A stretch of DNA of 64,000 bases from Calothrix sp. PCC 7716. Its GTDB lineage: Bacteria > Cyanobacteriota > Cyanobacteriia > Cyanobacteriales > Nostocaceae. A program made the position numbers and the translations under genes. This document shows, piece by piece, positions 28,948-38,253 of this stretch. The stretch's first letter is position 1, and each line of letters opens with the position of its first letter. The stretch lies in NCBI RefSeq assembly GCF_019977735.1, contig NZ_AP025018.1:4464001-4528000 (forward strand), given 5' to 3'. Under the pieces are notes generated by a model that did not search any database, was not told where the DNA came from, and worked only from the letters and a program-made list of their open reading frames with translations.

Positions 28948-29925
28948 TCAAGAAACACTTAGTTTTTTGTATTGATTTGCTGTTTCCTCTCGAAATCCTC
29001 CAGCTTCAATATGGCGAATGATTGACTGTACAATCGGTACAGCAATGCTCATGCCAAATAAAGCATTAAATCCAGCAATAACCATAGGCGCCGATAACAG
29101 TACAGCTAGTTCAGGAATAAGTGCTAAGACAACCACAAAAATGAGAAAGAAAATAGGAGTAGCAATACCTGTCTTAATAACCTCCTGAATAATTAAATCT
29201 TTATACTGCTCAACTGTAATATCTCCACGCTGTAAATCAAGCGAGTAAGATATAGCAACAACTATTGCTTGAGTTAACATTGCGGCGCCAGTTGCTTTAA
29301 TACCAAGTTTAGCTATCGTAGCTGAATTCCTAAGTATCGAGTCAACTGCATTGTACACGCGAATATAAGCCTGCTCACCTGGTGTCATTATATTGGCGCC
29401 ACGACGAATATTATCGGTGCCTATTTCCCAAACTATATTATCGGCACCATTGCTTCCTCCTTTAGAATGAGGATGAATATGGCTACCATGTTTGTCTGAT
29501 AAAAACTGACGAATATCTCTTTCCGAGGCGCCTAACTTTGATGTACCTGGTATTTTATTAAATAACTTCATTATATCCGCATCACTTCTGGGTGCTTCTC
29601 CAACCCTTACACCTGCTCGATATTTCAACCTGTTAGCAATTTTGGGCATTTCAGCTAGTAGTTGCTGTGCTGTTTGGGGTAAGTCTTTGAGAGCGGCGCC
29701 AATAACTACACTAGATGTCGCGAATGCAACCGTTGTAGAAGCAGTATCACTTATAGATTTTCCCGCATTTTGAATTGCTTCGATACCTGATTGCACTGTA
29801 TTAGTGACTGTTGCGATTGCCCCCACTGTCGTATTCTCAACAGCAATCTTAACTTCATTCGCGGTGCCTGAAACGCTATTGATAGCATCCGCAGTAGTCT
29901 TCTTAACTTGATTGATGAAATCCAT
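28948..29925 (-). CDS. Membrane protein with an HNH-like motif
   Basis: A 325-residue protein of unfamiliar layout. Residues 1-100 are a low-complexity helical segment (T/A/V-rich, repeated ATV/TVA), of the kind found in phage-tail or toxin carrier regions. Residues about 144-182 hold HGSHIHPHSKGGSNGADNI, continuing with WE and RRGANIMT. This His/Asn pattern recalls HNH endonucleases (H149, H151 or H153, N163). Three hydrophobic helices follow (about 204-228, 252-275, 277-300). A nuclease in a membrane protein would suit an effector or polymorphic toxin, but catalytic activity is inference. No immunity gene is evident. Confidence 0.65.
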   Translation of the reverse strand: MDFINQVKKTTADAINSVSGTANEVKIAVENTTVGAIATVTNTVQSGIEAIQNAGKSISDTASTTVAFATSSVVIGAALKDLPQTAQQLLAEMPKIANRLKYRAGVRVGEAPRSDADIMKLFNKIPGTSKLGASERDIRQFLSDKHGSHIHPHSKGGSNGADNIVWEIGTDNIRRGANIMTPGEQAYIRVYNAVDSILRNSATIAKLGIKATGAAMLTQAIVVAISYSLDLQRGDITVEQYKDLIIQEVIKTGIATPIFFLIFVVVLALIPELAVLLSAPMVIAGFNALFGMSIAVPIVQSIIRHIEAGGFREETANQYKKLSVS

Positions 29926-30354
29926 TTTTATACTGCCAAGTTTTGATTATCAGTAATATTTACAGCTTGGCATTACAACATCAGGTTTGTCTAGACTTTA
30001 AGTATATATAGTTACATAACTAAGAAAAAGGGGATGTGCAGTACACATCCCCTATAAGGTGCAATAATGTGAAAATCTTAAACTAGCTTTGAAAACGGCG
30101 CCATTCATGAATTAGTAAATAAAATTAGTTTCGCCGCGCTTTATTAAAATAACTAGCTATGAATACACCATGCGTTTTGAATGTTACGGAAAAAATCAAA
30201 TATTTTTAGTAATTATTTTGTACTAAATCGTAGTTGCGTGGATAGAATTCCTGAGTTGAATAAAAAGTGAGTAAAAATTGAACAATTTCTGACCTGGTTT
30301 GTTAGTAATGGCATCTGGCAACATTTAGACGAATAAAATGCAAGGTAAATACCT
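29926..30354. other. Intergenic region with a perfect hairpin
   Basis: Between divergent genes. GGGGATGTG (30030-30038) and CACATCCCC (30044-30052) make a perfect 9-bp stem with a 5-nt loop and no T-run. No gene seen. The stretch upstream of 30355 is probably the promoter of the DUF4331 unit. Confidence 0.5.
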
Positions 30355-31548
30355 ATGAAATGCAAAGGGGTATGGAAGCTGGGCGCCATCAGCTTAGGTT
30401 TAATATTAACTGTACTAACATTCGTGCCCAAATATGTACAAGCATCTGACCATGATGATGGTGAGGTTGATACCAAGGGTAGAAATGTTAATTTAACTGA
30501 CTTATATGTGTTTCGTGAACAAGACGAGAATCCGAGCGTGCGTCAAGATGATTTGATATTTGTAATGAATACGAACCCGCGTTCAGTCGCACGGCAACAA
30601 TATTTTTTCAGTACAAATGCACTTTATGAATTTAAAGTTACGCGCGTTGCTAACAAAAATGAAACACCTACAGGGAAACAAGATGTAACTTTACGTTTCC
30701 AATTTGGCGCCCCTAATAATAAAGGTGAACAAGATTTTGTGTTGACCGCTGTTATGGATGGTTATCGTCAGGAAGTCGCGAAAGGTATAACTACACCACT
30801 CAACGCAAACCCCACTATTAATGAATTTATTTTAGGTAACTCCAGAGTGAGTGTATTTGCGGGTCTACGTGAAGACCCCTTCTTCTTTGATGTAGAACAA
30901 TTTTTCAGAGTCCGTGCAGGTGCTTTAGGTATTGGACCAGCCGTTGGGTTTCGTCCCCCTGAAAAAGCTATAGACTTTGCCACAGGTTACAACGTTAACG
31001 CCATAGTTGTTCGTGTTCCCCGCAAATTACTACAAGGACGCACTGATACAACCACTTTTGATGTTTGGCAAACGATTTCGGTACGCGATGCTCGCACAGG
31101 TAGATTTCGACAATTTGAGCGTTTGGGGCGCCCTGGCGTTAACGAAGGTCTAATTGTGACTAATGATTTATTGAATATCTTTAATAGTGTTCCACCCACC
31201 GTTGACTTGAGTCCTGCTGCTGCACCTATTGGCGCCGAAGCTACAAAAACCCTTAAAGCTTTGGGTAATGATGACCAACGTACTGCAGCTTTACTTGGTG
31301 CATTTCTACCTGATGTAATGCGGATTGATACAACAGTGAGTAGTGGTTACGGTAATGCACTCAACGCTAAAGGTAGCCCAATTACTGGACGTAAATTAAC
31401 CGATGACGTAATTGATATTACCCTCAGTGTTCTCACTAACGGTAAAGTTACCACCGATAACGTTTCTTACGCAGGTACACCCGGAAATCCTGCACAAGGA
31501 CATAAACCTTTAGAAAGAGAGTTTCCTTATTTGGCACTGCCTAATTAG
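30355..31548 (+). CDS. DUF4331 family exported protein
   Basis: A 397-residue protein with a signal peptide (cleaved after KYVQA) followed by the typical DUF4331 opening SDHDDGEVDTKGRNVNLTDLYVFRE. The middle contains QYFFSTNALYEFKVTRV, and the C-terminal third has FLPDVMRIDTTVSSGYGNALN and PLEREFPYLALPN. DUF4331 proteins are periplasmic and lack an assigned enzyme activity. The SDHDD start may bind metal. It is the first gene of a unit with a TPR protein (31784) and a NicO transporter (33100), an association I recall from other bacteria and one that suggests a role in metal handling. Confidence 0.9.
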   Translation: MKCKGVWKLGAISLGLILTVLTFVPKYVQASDHDDGEVDTKGRNVNLTDLYVFREQDENPSVRQDDLIFVMNTNPRSVARQQYFFSTNALYEFKVTRVANKNETPTGKQDVTLRFQFGAPNNKGEQDFVLTAVMDGYRQEVAKGITTPLNANPTINEFILGNSRVSVFAGLREDPFFFDVEQFFRVRAGALGIGPAVGFRPPEKAIDFATGYNVNAIVVRVPRKLLQGRTDTTTFDVWQTISVRDARTGRFRQFERLGRPGVNEGLIVTNDLLNIFNSVPPTVDLSPAAAPIGAEATKTLKALGNDDQRTAALLGAFLPDVMRIDTTVSSGYGNALNAKGSPITGRKLTDDVIDITLSVLTNGKVTTDNVSYAGTPGNPAQGHKPLEREFPYLALPN

Positions 31549-31590
31549 TAGTATGTGTCATAAGTTTTGGGGAGTTGCTATAAATTTTGA

Positions 31591-31716
31591 TCCCCCCTAG
31601 CCCCCCTTAATAAGGGGGGAAAAAGAGCATTATTCTTAGCCCCCCTTATTAAGGGGGGAAAAAGAGCATTATTCTTAGCCCCCCTTATTAAGGGGGGTTG
31701 GGGGGATTTTAATATG
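31591..31716. repeat. 39-bp tandem repeat with CCCCCCTTAATAAGGGGGG hairpins
   Basis: A 39-bp unit, starting AGCCCCCCTTATTAAGGGG and ending GAGCATTATTCTT, is present about two and a half times. Each unit has its own hairpin, and the outer ends (TCCCCCC...GGGGGGA) pair as well. It sits between the DUF4331 and TPR genes of an otherwise same-strand unit. Confidence 0.88.
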
Positions 31717-31783
31717 GTGATGACCAACACCCCAGAATTAATGACACAAACCATTAGTAGATAAACATATACACTACACAATA

Positions 31784-33073
31784 ATGATAAAAATCCTTTA
31801 CAAGCCAAAAATCAAATGGCTTAAATTACTAATTCCACTCCTCATCACCCTCCCTCCTTCAGGTATCCTTCTAACCAAAACCTTATTCAAGCAAGACATT
31901 CCATCTTCTTACCGCTACCATTTTACAGAAAAAATATCAGAAAAAATACCAGGTACAACCGACACCACCAAATTAATTATCAACGAAATCACTTTTTACA
32001 AAGAACGCAACCGACTGCAACCTGATAGTGGACTTAACCATGCTGCATTAGCCAAAGCTTACCTTAAATTAGCGCGCGCTACAGGACAAAATAGCTGGTA
32101 TCTTCTAGCAGAAACAACTGCCCAAAGTTCACTTCAACTACTACCTTTTGATAATAATGGTGCAATTATCGTACTCGCGCGCACTGCTCAAGCTCAACAT
32201 AACTTTGCAGAAGCATTGAGACTATCGGAACAAGTACTTAAATCTCAACCTGGTAACGAAGATGCGCTCTCGATAATTGTGACATCTAACTTAGCGATGG
32301 GTAAATTAGATACCGCTAGAAAAGCAGCAGACTTACTTGTACAGCGTATACCCAGTCAAGCAAGCTTAACTTTACAAGCTTTAGTACAAACCGCTCAAGG
32401 ACAACATTCTGTAGCAATAGACACATTTAAATTTGCTATTGCAGTGGAGGAAGCAGGAGAAAACGGAACTTCAGCTTGGACGCGCGTTGCTTTGGGTCGC
32501 GTTTATTACAAACAAGGGGAATTAGAGTTAGCGCATGGTTTATACCGGGAAGCTTTACGAATTTTACCCAAATATCCCCTAGCAATTTTACACTTAGCCG
32601 AATTAGAAACTCGTCGAGGTAATTACGGCGCCGCAGAAAATTATTATAATCAAATCCGCGTGTACTCCCCTGGCGCCTCTACAACTTTTGACCACGCAGT
32701 TTTACATGGCAAAGCCAAAATAAAACAATTACAAGGTGATGAAAAAAGTGCAGATGTACTTTTCACAGAAGCAGAAACATTATTACGTCAAGAAAACTCC
32801 AGCATCAATGGTTCGTTTGGACATCGACGCGAGTTAGCAAGACTATTACTCGAACGTGGTAAACCCAAAGATGTTACAGAAGCATTATCACTCATGCAAA
32901 CCGAAGTTAAGAATCGTCAGGATGCACAAACTTTGGATACACTCGCTTGGGCATTATTACGTAATGGGAAACATCAAGAAGCGATGGAATACGAACAGCG
33001 AATCAAAGTAATTGACCCTTCTTTTGATACCCAAGCAAAACGGATATCAGGAATAGATTATTTAGGATTTTAA
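31784..33073 (+). CDS. TPR-repeat protein with N-terminal membrane anchor
   Basis: A 429-residue protein. Residues 12-33 are a hydrophobic anchor or signal (LKLLIPLLITLPPSGILL), placing the rest outside the cytoplasm. About eight tetratricopeptide repeats follow (for example NHAALAKAYLKLARA, AWTRVALGRVYYKQGELELA, AILHLAELETRRGNYGAAENYY). TPR domains mediate protein contacts, here perhaps assembly with the exported DUF4331 protein or the NicO transporter. It ends 27 bp before the NicO gene, so these two are likely co-transcribed. The tandem hairpins upstream could reduce read-through from DUF4331. Confidence 0.85.
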   Translation: MIKILYKPKIKWLKLLIPLLITLPPSGILLTKTLFKQDIPSSYRYHFTEKISEKIPGTTDTTKLIINEITFYKERNRLQPDSGLNHAALAKAYLKLARATGQNSWYLLAETTAQSSLQLLPFDNNGAIIVLARTAQAQHNFAEALRLSEQVLKSQPGNEDALSIIVTSNLAMGKLDTARKAADLLVQRIPSQASLTLQALVQTAQGQHSVAIDTFKFAIAVEEAGENGTSAWTRVALGRVYYKQGELELAHGLYREALRILPKYPLAILHLAELETRRGNYGAAENYYNQIRVYSPGASTTFDHAVLHGKAKIKQLQGDEKSADVLFTEAETLLRQENSSINGSFGHRRELARLLLERGKPKDVTEALSLMQTEVKNRQDAQTLDTLAWALLRNGKHQEAMEYEQRIKVIDPSFDTQAKRISGIDYLGF

Positions 33074-33099
33074 GTAGAAATTTTAATTTAGGTCAAATT

Positions 33100-34365
33100 A
33101 TGAAAACTAAATGGCGCCGATACAAACTATACATTATCTCATTTATTACCATATTATTAGTTATAATTGGCTTTGCGTCTCCAAGTCAAGCACACTGGGC
33201 TGATTTAGCAGTAGCAGAAATTAATATTGGTGATATACAAACCGCAATTACACTGACTTTACCCACAGGTTTAGTAGCATTAGCAGATGATAATCGTGAT
33301 GGAAAAATTACCACTCTGGAAGTAGAAAAACATCAAGTAGAACTAGCAAACTTCTTGCACTCGCGCGTTCGGTTTACAGATACAACTAAACAAAACCCAA
33401 CTTTACAGGTTACTTCCACAACAACAGCAAATCTACAACCTACCTCAACACACACTACCCTACAACTAAATTACACTTGGCAACAACCACCAAAAAATTT
33501 AAAGATACACTACGACTTATTTTTACCTGACGCACCAGCAGCACATTGCCTCGCAACAATTTATCATGCAAAAAAAGTAGAAAACGTCATTTTTAATCAG
33601 CAAAACCGTGAATTTTCATTATCTCCAAATTCCAAATGGCAATTTACAACCAGCTTTGCAGCTATAGTTGCTGCATTATTTTGGGGCGCCGTACATGCAA
33701 TGTCACCCGGACATGGTAAAACTCTCGTAGGTGCATATTTAGTAGGTTCGCGCGCGACTCCGAAACATGCTGTACTTTTAGGATTAACAACAACGCTAAC
33801 CCATACAGTAGGTGTGTTTACCTTGGGTTTACTAACATTATTTGCTTCCCGCTATATTGTGGCAGAAAGTCTTTACCCTTGGTTAAATTTGATATCAGGT
33901 GTAATTATAACAGTTATTGGTGTAAATTTATTAATTCGGCGCCTGCATCATACACATCATCATCATGAACATCACCATCACCACCATCACCATTCTCATC
34001 ATCATGAACATGAACACCATCATCACCACCTTCCTCCAGAAAACACCCCTATTACTTGGCATAGTCTCATCGCATTAGGAGTATCTGGTGGAATTGTACC
34101 TTGCCCTTCAGCAATGGTTCTCTTACTTAGTGCTATTGCGACAGGACATATTGGTTTTGGTTTAATACTGGTTCTTTCATTTAGTTTAGGGCTAGCAGGC
34201 GTACTTACAACTATAGGCTTATTACTTGTTTACTGTAAAAATAGATTTGAAAAACTGCCAAAAACTAGTCTATATTTTCGTTTTGTACCTATTGTTAGCG
34301 CAATATGTATCTGTTTAATTGGTGTAGGAATATCTTTACAAGCATTTATACAAACCCAAACTTAG
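33100..34365 (+). CDS. NicO-family nickel/cobalt transporter with His-rich loop
   Basis: A 421-residue membrane transporter. It has a signal peptide and a periplasmic N-terminal domain containing an EF-hand-like DDNRDGKITTLE at about 67-78. Then come helices with the NicO motifs HAMSPGHGKTLVGAYLVGS and, after a cytoplasmic or periplasmic loop, GGIVPCPSAMVLL. Residues about 284-311 are a histidine-rich loop of some 20 histidines with a few E, S and T, ideal for Ni2+ or Co2+. NicO proteins include RcnA exporters and uptake types, and direction is not clear here. The membrane architecture is typical and the operon context (DUF4331, TPR) supports metal handling. Confidence 0.9.
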   Translation: MKTKWRRYKLYIISFITILLVIIGFASPSQAHWADLAVAEINIGDIQTAITLTLPTGLVALADDNRDGKITTLEVEKHQVELANFLHSRVRFTDTTKQNPTLQVTSTTTANLQPTSTHTTLQLNYTWQQPPKNLKIHYDLFLPDAPAAHCLATIYHAKKVENVIFNQQNREFSLSPNSKWQFTTSFAAIVAALFWGAVHAMSPGHGKTLVGAYLVGSRATPKHAVLLGLTTTLTHTVGVFTLGLLTLFASRYIVAESLYPWLNLISGVIITVIGVNLLIRRLHHTHHHHEHHHHHHHHSHHHEHEHHHHHLPPENTPITWHSLIALGVSGGIVPCPSAMVLLLSAIATGHIGFGLILVLSFSLGLAGVLTTIGLLLVYCKNRFEKLPKTSLYFRFVPIVSAICICLIGVGISLQAFIQTQT

Positions 34366-34448
34366 GGTGCTATAAAAAATCGAGAGACATTATATCAGTT
34401 TCTGTAGTATATATAATCTCATAAGTTTTGAGATGTTGGCGCCTGTCG

Positions 34449-34555
34449 TAGTGGTTCATGTCATTAATTATGGGGTGTAGGATAACCGTACAATTGTATG
34501 GTGGGCAATGCCCACCTTACTACCAACAACCCAAAACTATTGACATGAACCACTA
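34449..34555. mobile_element. 107-bp palindromic element, REP/MITE-like
   Basis: Perfect 15-bp inverted ends TAGTGGTTCATGTCA (34449-34463 and complement at 34541-34555) enclose one copy of the GTGGGCA palindrome (34496-34522). There is no clear target duplication. It lies about 190 bp upstream of a RAYT transposase gene, the enzyme class linked to REP elements. Confidence 0.6.
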
Positions 34556-34744
34556 GTTTCTGCTTGGAAAGGCGCCAATATTTGAATTGTGTAAAACCCC
34601 TCTCCAAACCTATCCTCGTTACGGGGAGAGGTTCACGATTACGAATAATTACAACATCAACCAAAAACTGTTGACTCAGGTAGGCTTGGACTGCTGTTAC
34701 GAAAAATGTAGGCAACGACAAGGCGCCTGACCCACCAATATATA

Positions 34745-35509
34745 ATGCCCCGTAAACCACGCGACCTCAAACCCGGATACTCCTACCACGTTACTACCCG
34801 CTGTAACAATCGCGAATTTAATTTAGTACGTCACGAATGTCGAGAGGTATTTATTTACGCGATAAAAGAAGCAATGGATAAATTTGATTTTAAGCTTTAC
34901 GGTGTATGCATAATGTCGAATCACATTCATTACTTACTCGAACCATTATTGCCCGAACACCTACCTAAAATAATGCATTGGCTCAACTGGTACACAGCAA
35001 TGTGCTTTAATCGTATGTTGAATCGTACTGGTCATTTTTGGGAACAGAGATACCACAGTTCAGGTTTTCCTAAGCACGAGCATCAAAGTGCATTAAGGAC
35101 ATTGCGGTATATTCACGCTAATCCCAAAGCCGCAGGAATGCAACAAGGTTTTTTCTATGATTTCAGCAACTATGGTACTTATGATAGGTTAACCGATGAT
35201 GGTTTAACCAAATGGCATCCTGCTTTCTTAACTTTGGGCAAAAGTCTAGAAGAATGTGCTGCAAGATACCGCGCGTTTTGTAAAAAGTATACACCCAAGT
35301 CGAAACCAGAGAAGCGCTACCACTGGGGTAGTAAGATGTTACCAAAGGTGATAAAAGGCAAGGGGAAAAAGAAATCATCACCTGGACAAATGAAGCTACC
35401 TTGGGATAATTGGGAAGTTACAGACTCAGAAGTGCGTGAGGTTGCAGAAAAGTTTGTAATGGCTAATTGCTATGACCAGAAAATTGCTGCACAATTTTTC
35501 AATGATTAG
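34745..35509 (+). CDS. RAYT-type transposase (REP-associated tyrosine transposase, IS200-like fold)
   Basis: A 254-residue Y1 HUH nuclease. The core is GYSYHVTTRCNNREF, then VCIMSNHIHYLLEP, giving H60 and H62 as the HUH pair, and Y83 in NWYTAMCFNRM as the probable catalytic tyrosine. The later WEQRYHSSGF and LRYIHANPKAAG segments are standard for the family. The 120-residue C-terminal part is charged and extended compared with IS200 TnpA. RAYTs nick at palindromic repeats such as REPs. Here an inverted-repeat element lies just upstream and related palindromes are scattered in the window. There are no terminal repeats of an IS, which fits a domesticated RAYT. Confidence 0.9.
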   Translation: MPRKPRDLKPGYSYHVTTRCNNREFNLVRHECREVFIYAIKEAMDKFDFKLYGVCIMSNHIHYLLEPLLPEHLPKIMHWLNWYTAMCFNRMLNRTGHFWEQRYHSSGFPKHEHQSALRTLRYIHANPKAAGMQQGFFYDFSNYGTYDRLTDDGLTKWHPAFLTLGKSLEECAARYRAFCKKYTPKSKPEKRYHWGSKMLPKVIKGKGKKKSSPGQMKLPWDNWEVTDSEVREVAEKFVMANCYDQKIAAQFFND

Positions 35510-35706
35510 TAATGAAAGTTTGGGAGAGTGAAAATACATAATTTTCCACAATTTAGAACTCAAATTCCCCTGAACTCTCCCTGTTGGTGAATTTAATAAA
35601 CCCTCGTACACCCAGTGCCAGGTATCGAAATCTTACAAAATCTGTAAATGCTGATTATTGCGTGGAAAATGCTTGTGTAATAAATCTTTATAAAAGTCTG
35701 AAGCGC

Positions 35707-38253
35707 TTATATGTTACAGTTTACAAGTTGCAACGCGAGAGAAGAGAACCAGGTCCCAATTCTATACCCATCAAGATAAGGTAGATGTCCCACTGGGGCA
35801 CCACCCATATCGCTTTGCCATACTAGTTGGTTATATTCCACCCATCCTCCTGTTCTTTCATTCGCCTGGTTTGGATTATACCATCCTACCTTCTTTATGA
35901 AAAGGGCATACTGCTCTGGGTTATAAAGCTTATTGTATTCTGATTCATTTCTAATCAGTTTATTTCCAGTTTCTAAGTATATACGTTTTTGTGCGCTAAA
36001 ACCAAAACGTTGACTCGAAGCGTTCACCCATTTTTGGTTCATTCGTTCTAAATCATTACAGGACAATTTTTGAATACTTTCCCAATCAAAATACCCTTGG
36101 TCTTCTCTGTCAATACTATATAATATTAGGTGCCGTGTTATGCCATCAGCTTCTTTCCATTTTTTGTTTGATAGGTAGTTTCCTAATTCATTAAAAAAGT
36201 GTTCTTTTAAAGATTTAAATACTTCCTTTCGTGTTTCAGAGTTTTTATCTGGCAATAATTTTAAATATTCTCGGTGAAACGCTTCAACATTATCTTTTGA
36301 TAAGAGTTTGGTTTGTATATTTGAGTTAAATGGGGGGCTGATATTAGAGTTGTTTTTCATTGTCTGCTCTTTCAGTTGATTGAAAGTCTTAAAAGCTTGT
36401 TCATAATATTTAATTGCTTTGTCGTTTTTACCATCACCATTTTGTATGTCAAAAATGCCTTGAGTTCTTAATTTGAGAATTTTGATTTGTAGAGCTTCTG
36501 GAGAGTTATCTTGTATCGATTCTATTTTATCAAGATATGTTTTAGCTTCTTTAATGTTCTTTTGTGCTGTTTTGGAATTTTTATCTTTATTTATATCTAT
36601 ATCATTTTCTCTAAGTCTCAGATTTGCATAAGCTATTCCCGCATACAAAAGCTGTTGTCTTAAGTTATGATCTTTAATTTTTACAGATTGAGCAGATTGT
36701 GAAAATAATTCTTTCGCTTCAGTCTCTAAACCTTCATCATTAAGTTGTCCGGTTAGTTCTGCAAAAGTTTCTGCTGTGTTAAGATATTCAAAGTCTTTTG
36801 TAACTTTTTTAGCTGAATCAATTGCTATTACTCCTAAAATACTTGTTAGCAATAAAGAGCAAATTAAAATAGAACTGCCTACCCGAATTCTCTTTCTAGC
36901 TCTTTTATTTGCCTCACCTAGTACCTTATTTCTCTCTTCCGTTGCTTCTCTATCTTTCCTTTCCCGTTCAATCTGCGCTGCGGTTTCCTTTTTCTCAATT
37001 TCTTCTTGAATTTCCTTTTCTTTACTCGCAGCTAAAAACTGTCTATCTTGATAACTAATATTCTTGTCGCTTGCCCATCTTTCCGCATCTTGGAGTGCTT
37101 GACCCCGCAAAAGTCGCGATTCATCGTTACATCCGGACGCAACCCAAGCTCGAAATGCTTCGGAATAAGGACGTAATTTTTTTAGTTCTGTTTCAATCCA
37201 ATTCTGATTAAAAACTTGATAATATATTGGACTTAAAACTCGTAATTTATTTTCTTGCTTTGTTACTAATCCTGAGAGCATTAGCTCGCTTTGCTCAATG
37301 CTGTCATTGTTTGTAATTTCCCCAGACGCGCGCACTTGCTGGTATAACTCTAATAAATACCCTGCACGCTCATCATTTCGGAGAATCCTGTCACGAATAG
37401 TGCGTAAATGCTCTGGAAAGTCTTGTGATTCCCAATTTTCAATTATTCTTGCTTTGACTATTTGCTCGACAGTACGAGGATTTGCTGTTTTTGACTCTTC
37501 AACCACGAACTGACATAGCTTTTGCGTTAAAAATGGTTGTCCCCCTGTCCAGTGTAATATCTCTTGGATTACCGTGCGGGTATCTTCATAATAAGGATGT
37601 AACCCGTTTTCTAGCGGTTCCGCTTCATACAGTTGAAACCCCTTAAGTATAACTGCTTGACCAATATTAAACGGAGTGCGGTTTTTATCTGAGATTAAAT
37701 TACTCGGTGATGCAACCCCTAGTAAACAAAAGGCAAGGCGGTTATACTCAGGATTATCGACTCGTTGATTATGACACGCGCGAATAAACGCGAAAAAGTC
37801 ATCGGTAGGAAACTTAAAACTGAGAACGCTGTCTATCTCATCGATAAAAACAATAATATTCTCGCGAACCTCAACGAGCAAAACCTCTTCGATAAACTTG
37901 CGAAACCGAGATAAGGGGGAAAGTAATTGATATTTGTTCCACCACTTCCCTAACTCAACATCCAAATCAAAGCTTTCAATTAAATAATCTATCAAACCCA
38001 CATACCACTGTTCCGGTGTCGCATCTTGAACACTATCGCTAGACAAATCTATCGACACACAAGCAACATCCGCATCTCGCAACCGTTGCATCGTTCGCAC
38101 TCGTAAGCTAGATTTTCCTGATTGTCGGGAGTTAAGAACGTAACAGAATTTACCAGCTTTAAGCCCTTCGTATAATTCTTTGTCTGCTGCGCGCGTTACG
38201 TAGGTGCTAGCATTTTCTGGGAGACTACCGGAAAAAATGTATTCTTCAAGCAT
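35707..38253 (-). CDS. AAA ATPase with membrane span, TPR-like region and C-terminal GUN4 domain
   Basis: An 848-residue protein. The N-terminus is an AAA-like ATPase (AAA_35 type): Walker A NSRQSGKSS (41-49), Walker B IIVFIDEID (133-141), then GGQPFLTQ at 237-244. A coiled coil (about 410-455) leads to one membrane helix (459-478) and a helical TPR-like region to about 640. The C-terminal 160 residues (about 685-842) are a GUN4 domain: NKKWKEADGITRHLIL, DLERMNQKWVNASSQRFGFS, KRIY and GHLP. GUN4 proteins bind tetrapyrroles and stimulate Mg-chelatase. Its use as the C-terminal module of an ATPase suggests tetrapyrrole sensing or a signalling output. Neighbour at 38548 is a CHAT-ATPase. Confidence 0.85.
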   Translation of the reverse strand: MLEEYIFSGSLPENASTYVTRAADKELYEGLKAGKFCYVLNSRQSGKSSLRVRTMQRLRDADVACVSIDLSSDSVQDATPEQWYVGLIDYLIESFDLDVELGKWWNKYQLLSPLSRFRKFIEEVLLVEVRENIIVFIDEIDSVLSFKFPTDDFFAFIRACHNQRVDNPEYNRLAFCLLGVASPSNLISDKNRTPFNIGQAVILKGFQLYEAEPLENGLHPYYEDTRTVIQEILHWTGGQPFLTQKLCQFVVEESKTANPRTVEQIVKARIIENWESQDFPEHLRTIRDRILRNDERAGYLLELYQQVRASGEITNNDSIEQSELMLSGLVTKQENKLRVLSPIYYQVFNQNWIETELKKLRPYSEAFRAWVASGCNDESRLLRGQALQDAERWASDKNISYQDRQFLAASKEKEIQEEIEKKETAAQIERERKDREATEERNKVLGEANKRARKRIRVGSSILICSLLLTSILGVIAIDSAKKVTKDFEYLNTAETFAELTGQLNDEGLETEAKELFSQSAQSVKIKDHNLRQQLLYAGIAYANLRLRENDIDINKDKNSKTAQKNIKEAKTYLDKIESIQDNSPEALQIKILKLRTQGIFDIQNGDGKNDKAIKYYEQAFKTFNQLKEQTMKNNSNISPPFNSNIQTKLLSKDNVEAFHREYLKLLPDKNSETRKEVFKSLKEHFFNELGNYLSNKKWKEADGITRHLILYSIDREDQGYFDWESIQKLSCNDLERMNQKWVNASSQRFGFSAQKRIYLETGNKLIRNESEYNKLYNPEQYALFIKKVGWYNPNQANERTGGWVEYNQLVWQSDMGGAPVGHLPYLDGYRIGTWFSSLALQLVNCNI

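Noticed and set aside
31578..31808. Minus-strand ORF rich in repeated KNNALFPPLI units
   Set aside because: It is the translation of the 39-bp hairpin repeat between the DUF4331 and TPR genes.
34594..34634. ACCCCTCTCC / GGGGAGAGG inverted repeat
   Set aside because: Only seven bases pair; too weak to call a terminator or repeat with confidence.
34464..34760. Minus-strand ORF of 98 codons
   Set aside because: It covers the palindromic element and the RAYT upstream region, with no domain; the palindrome provides the open frame.
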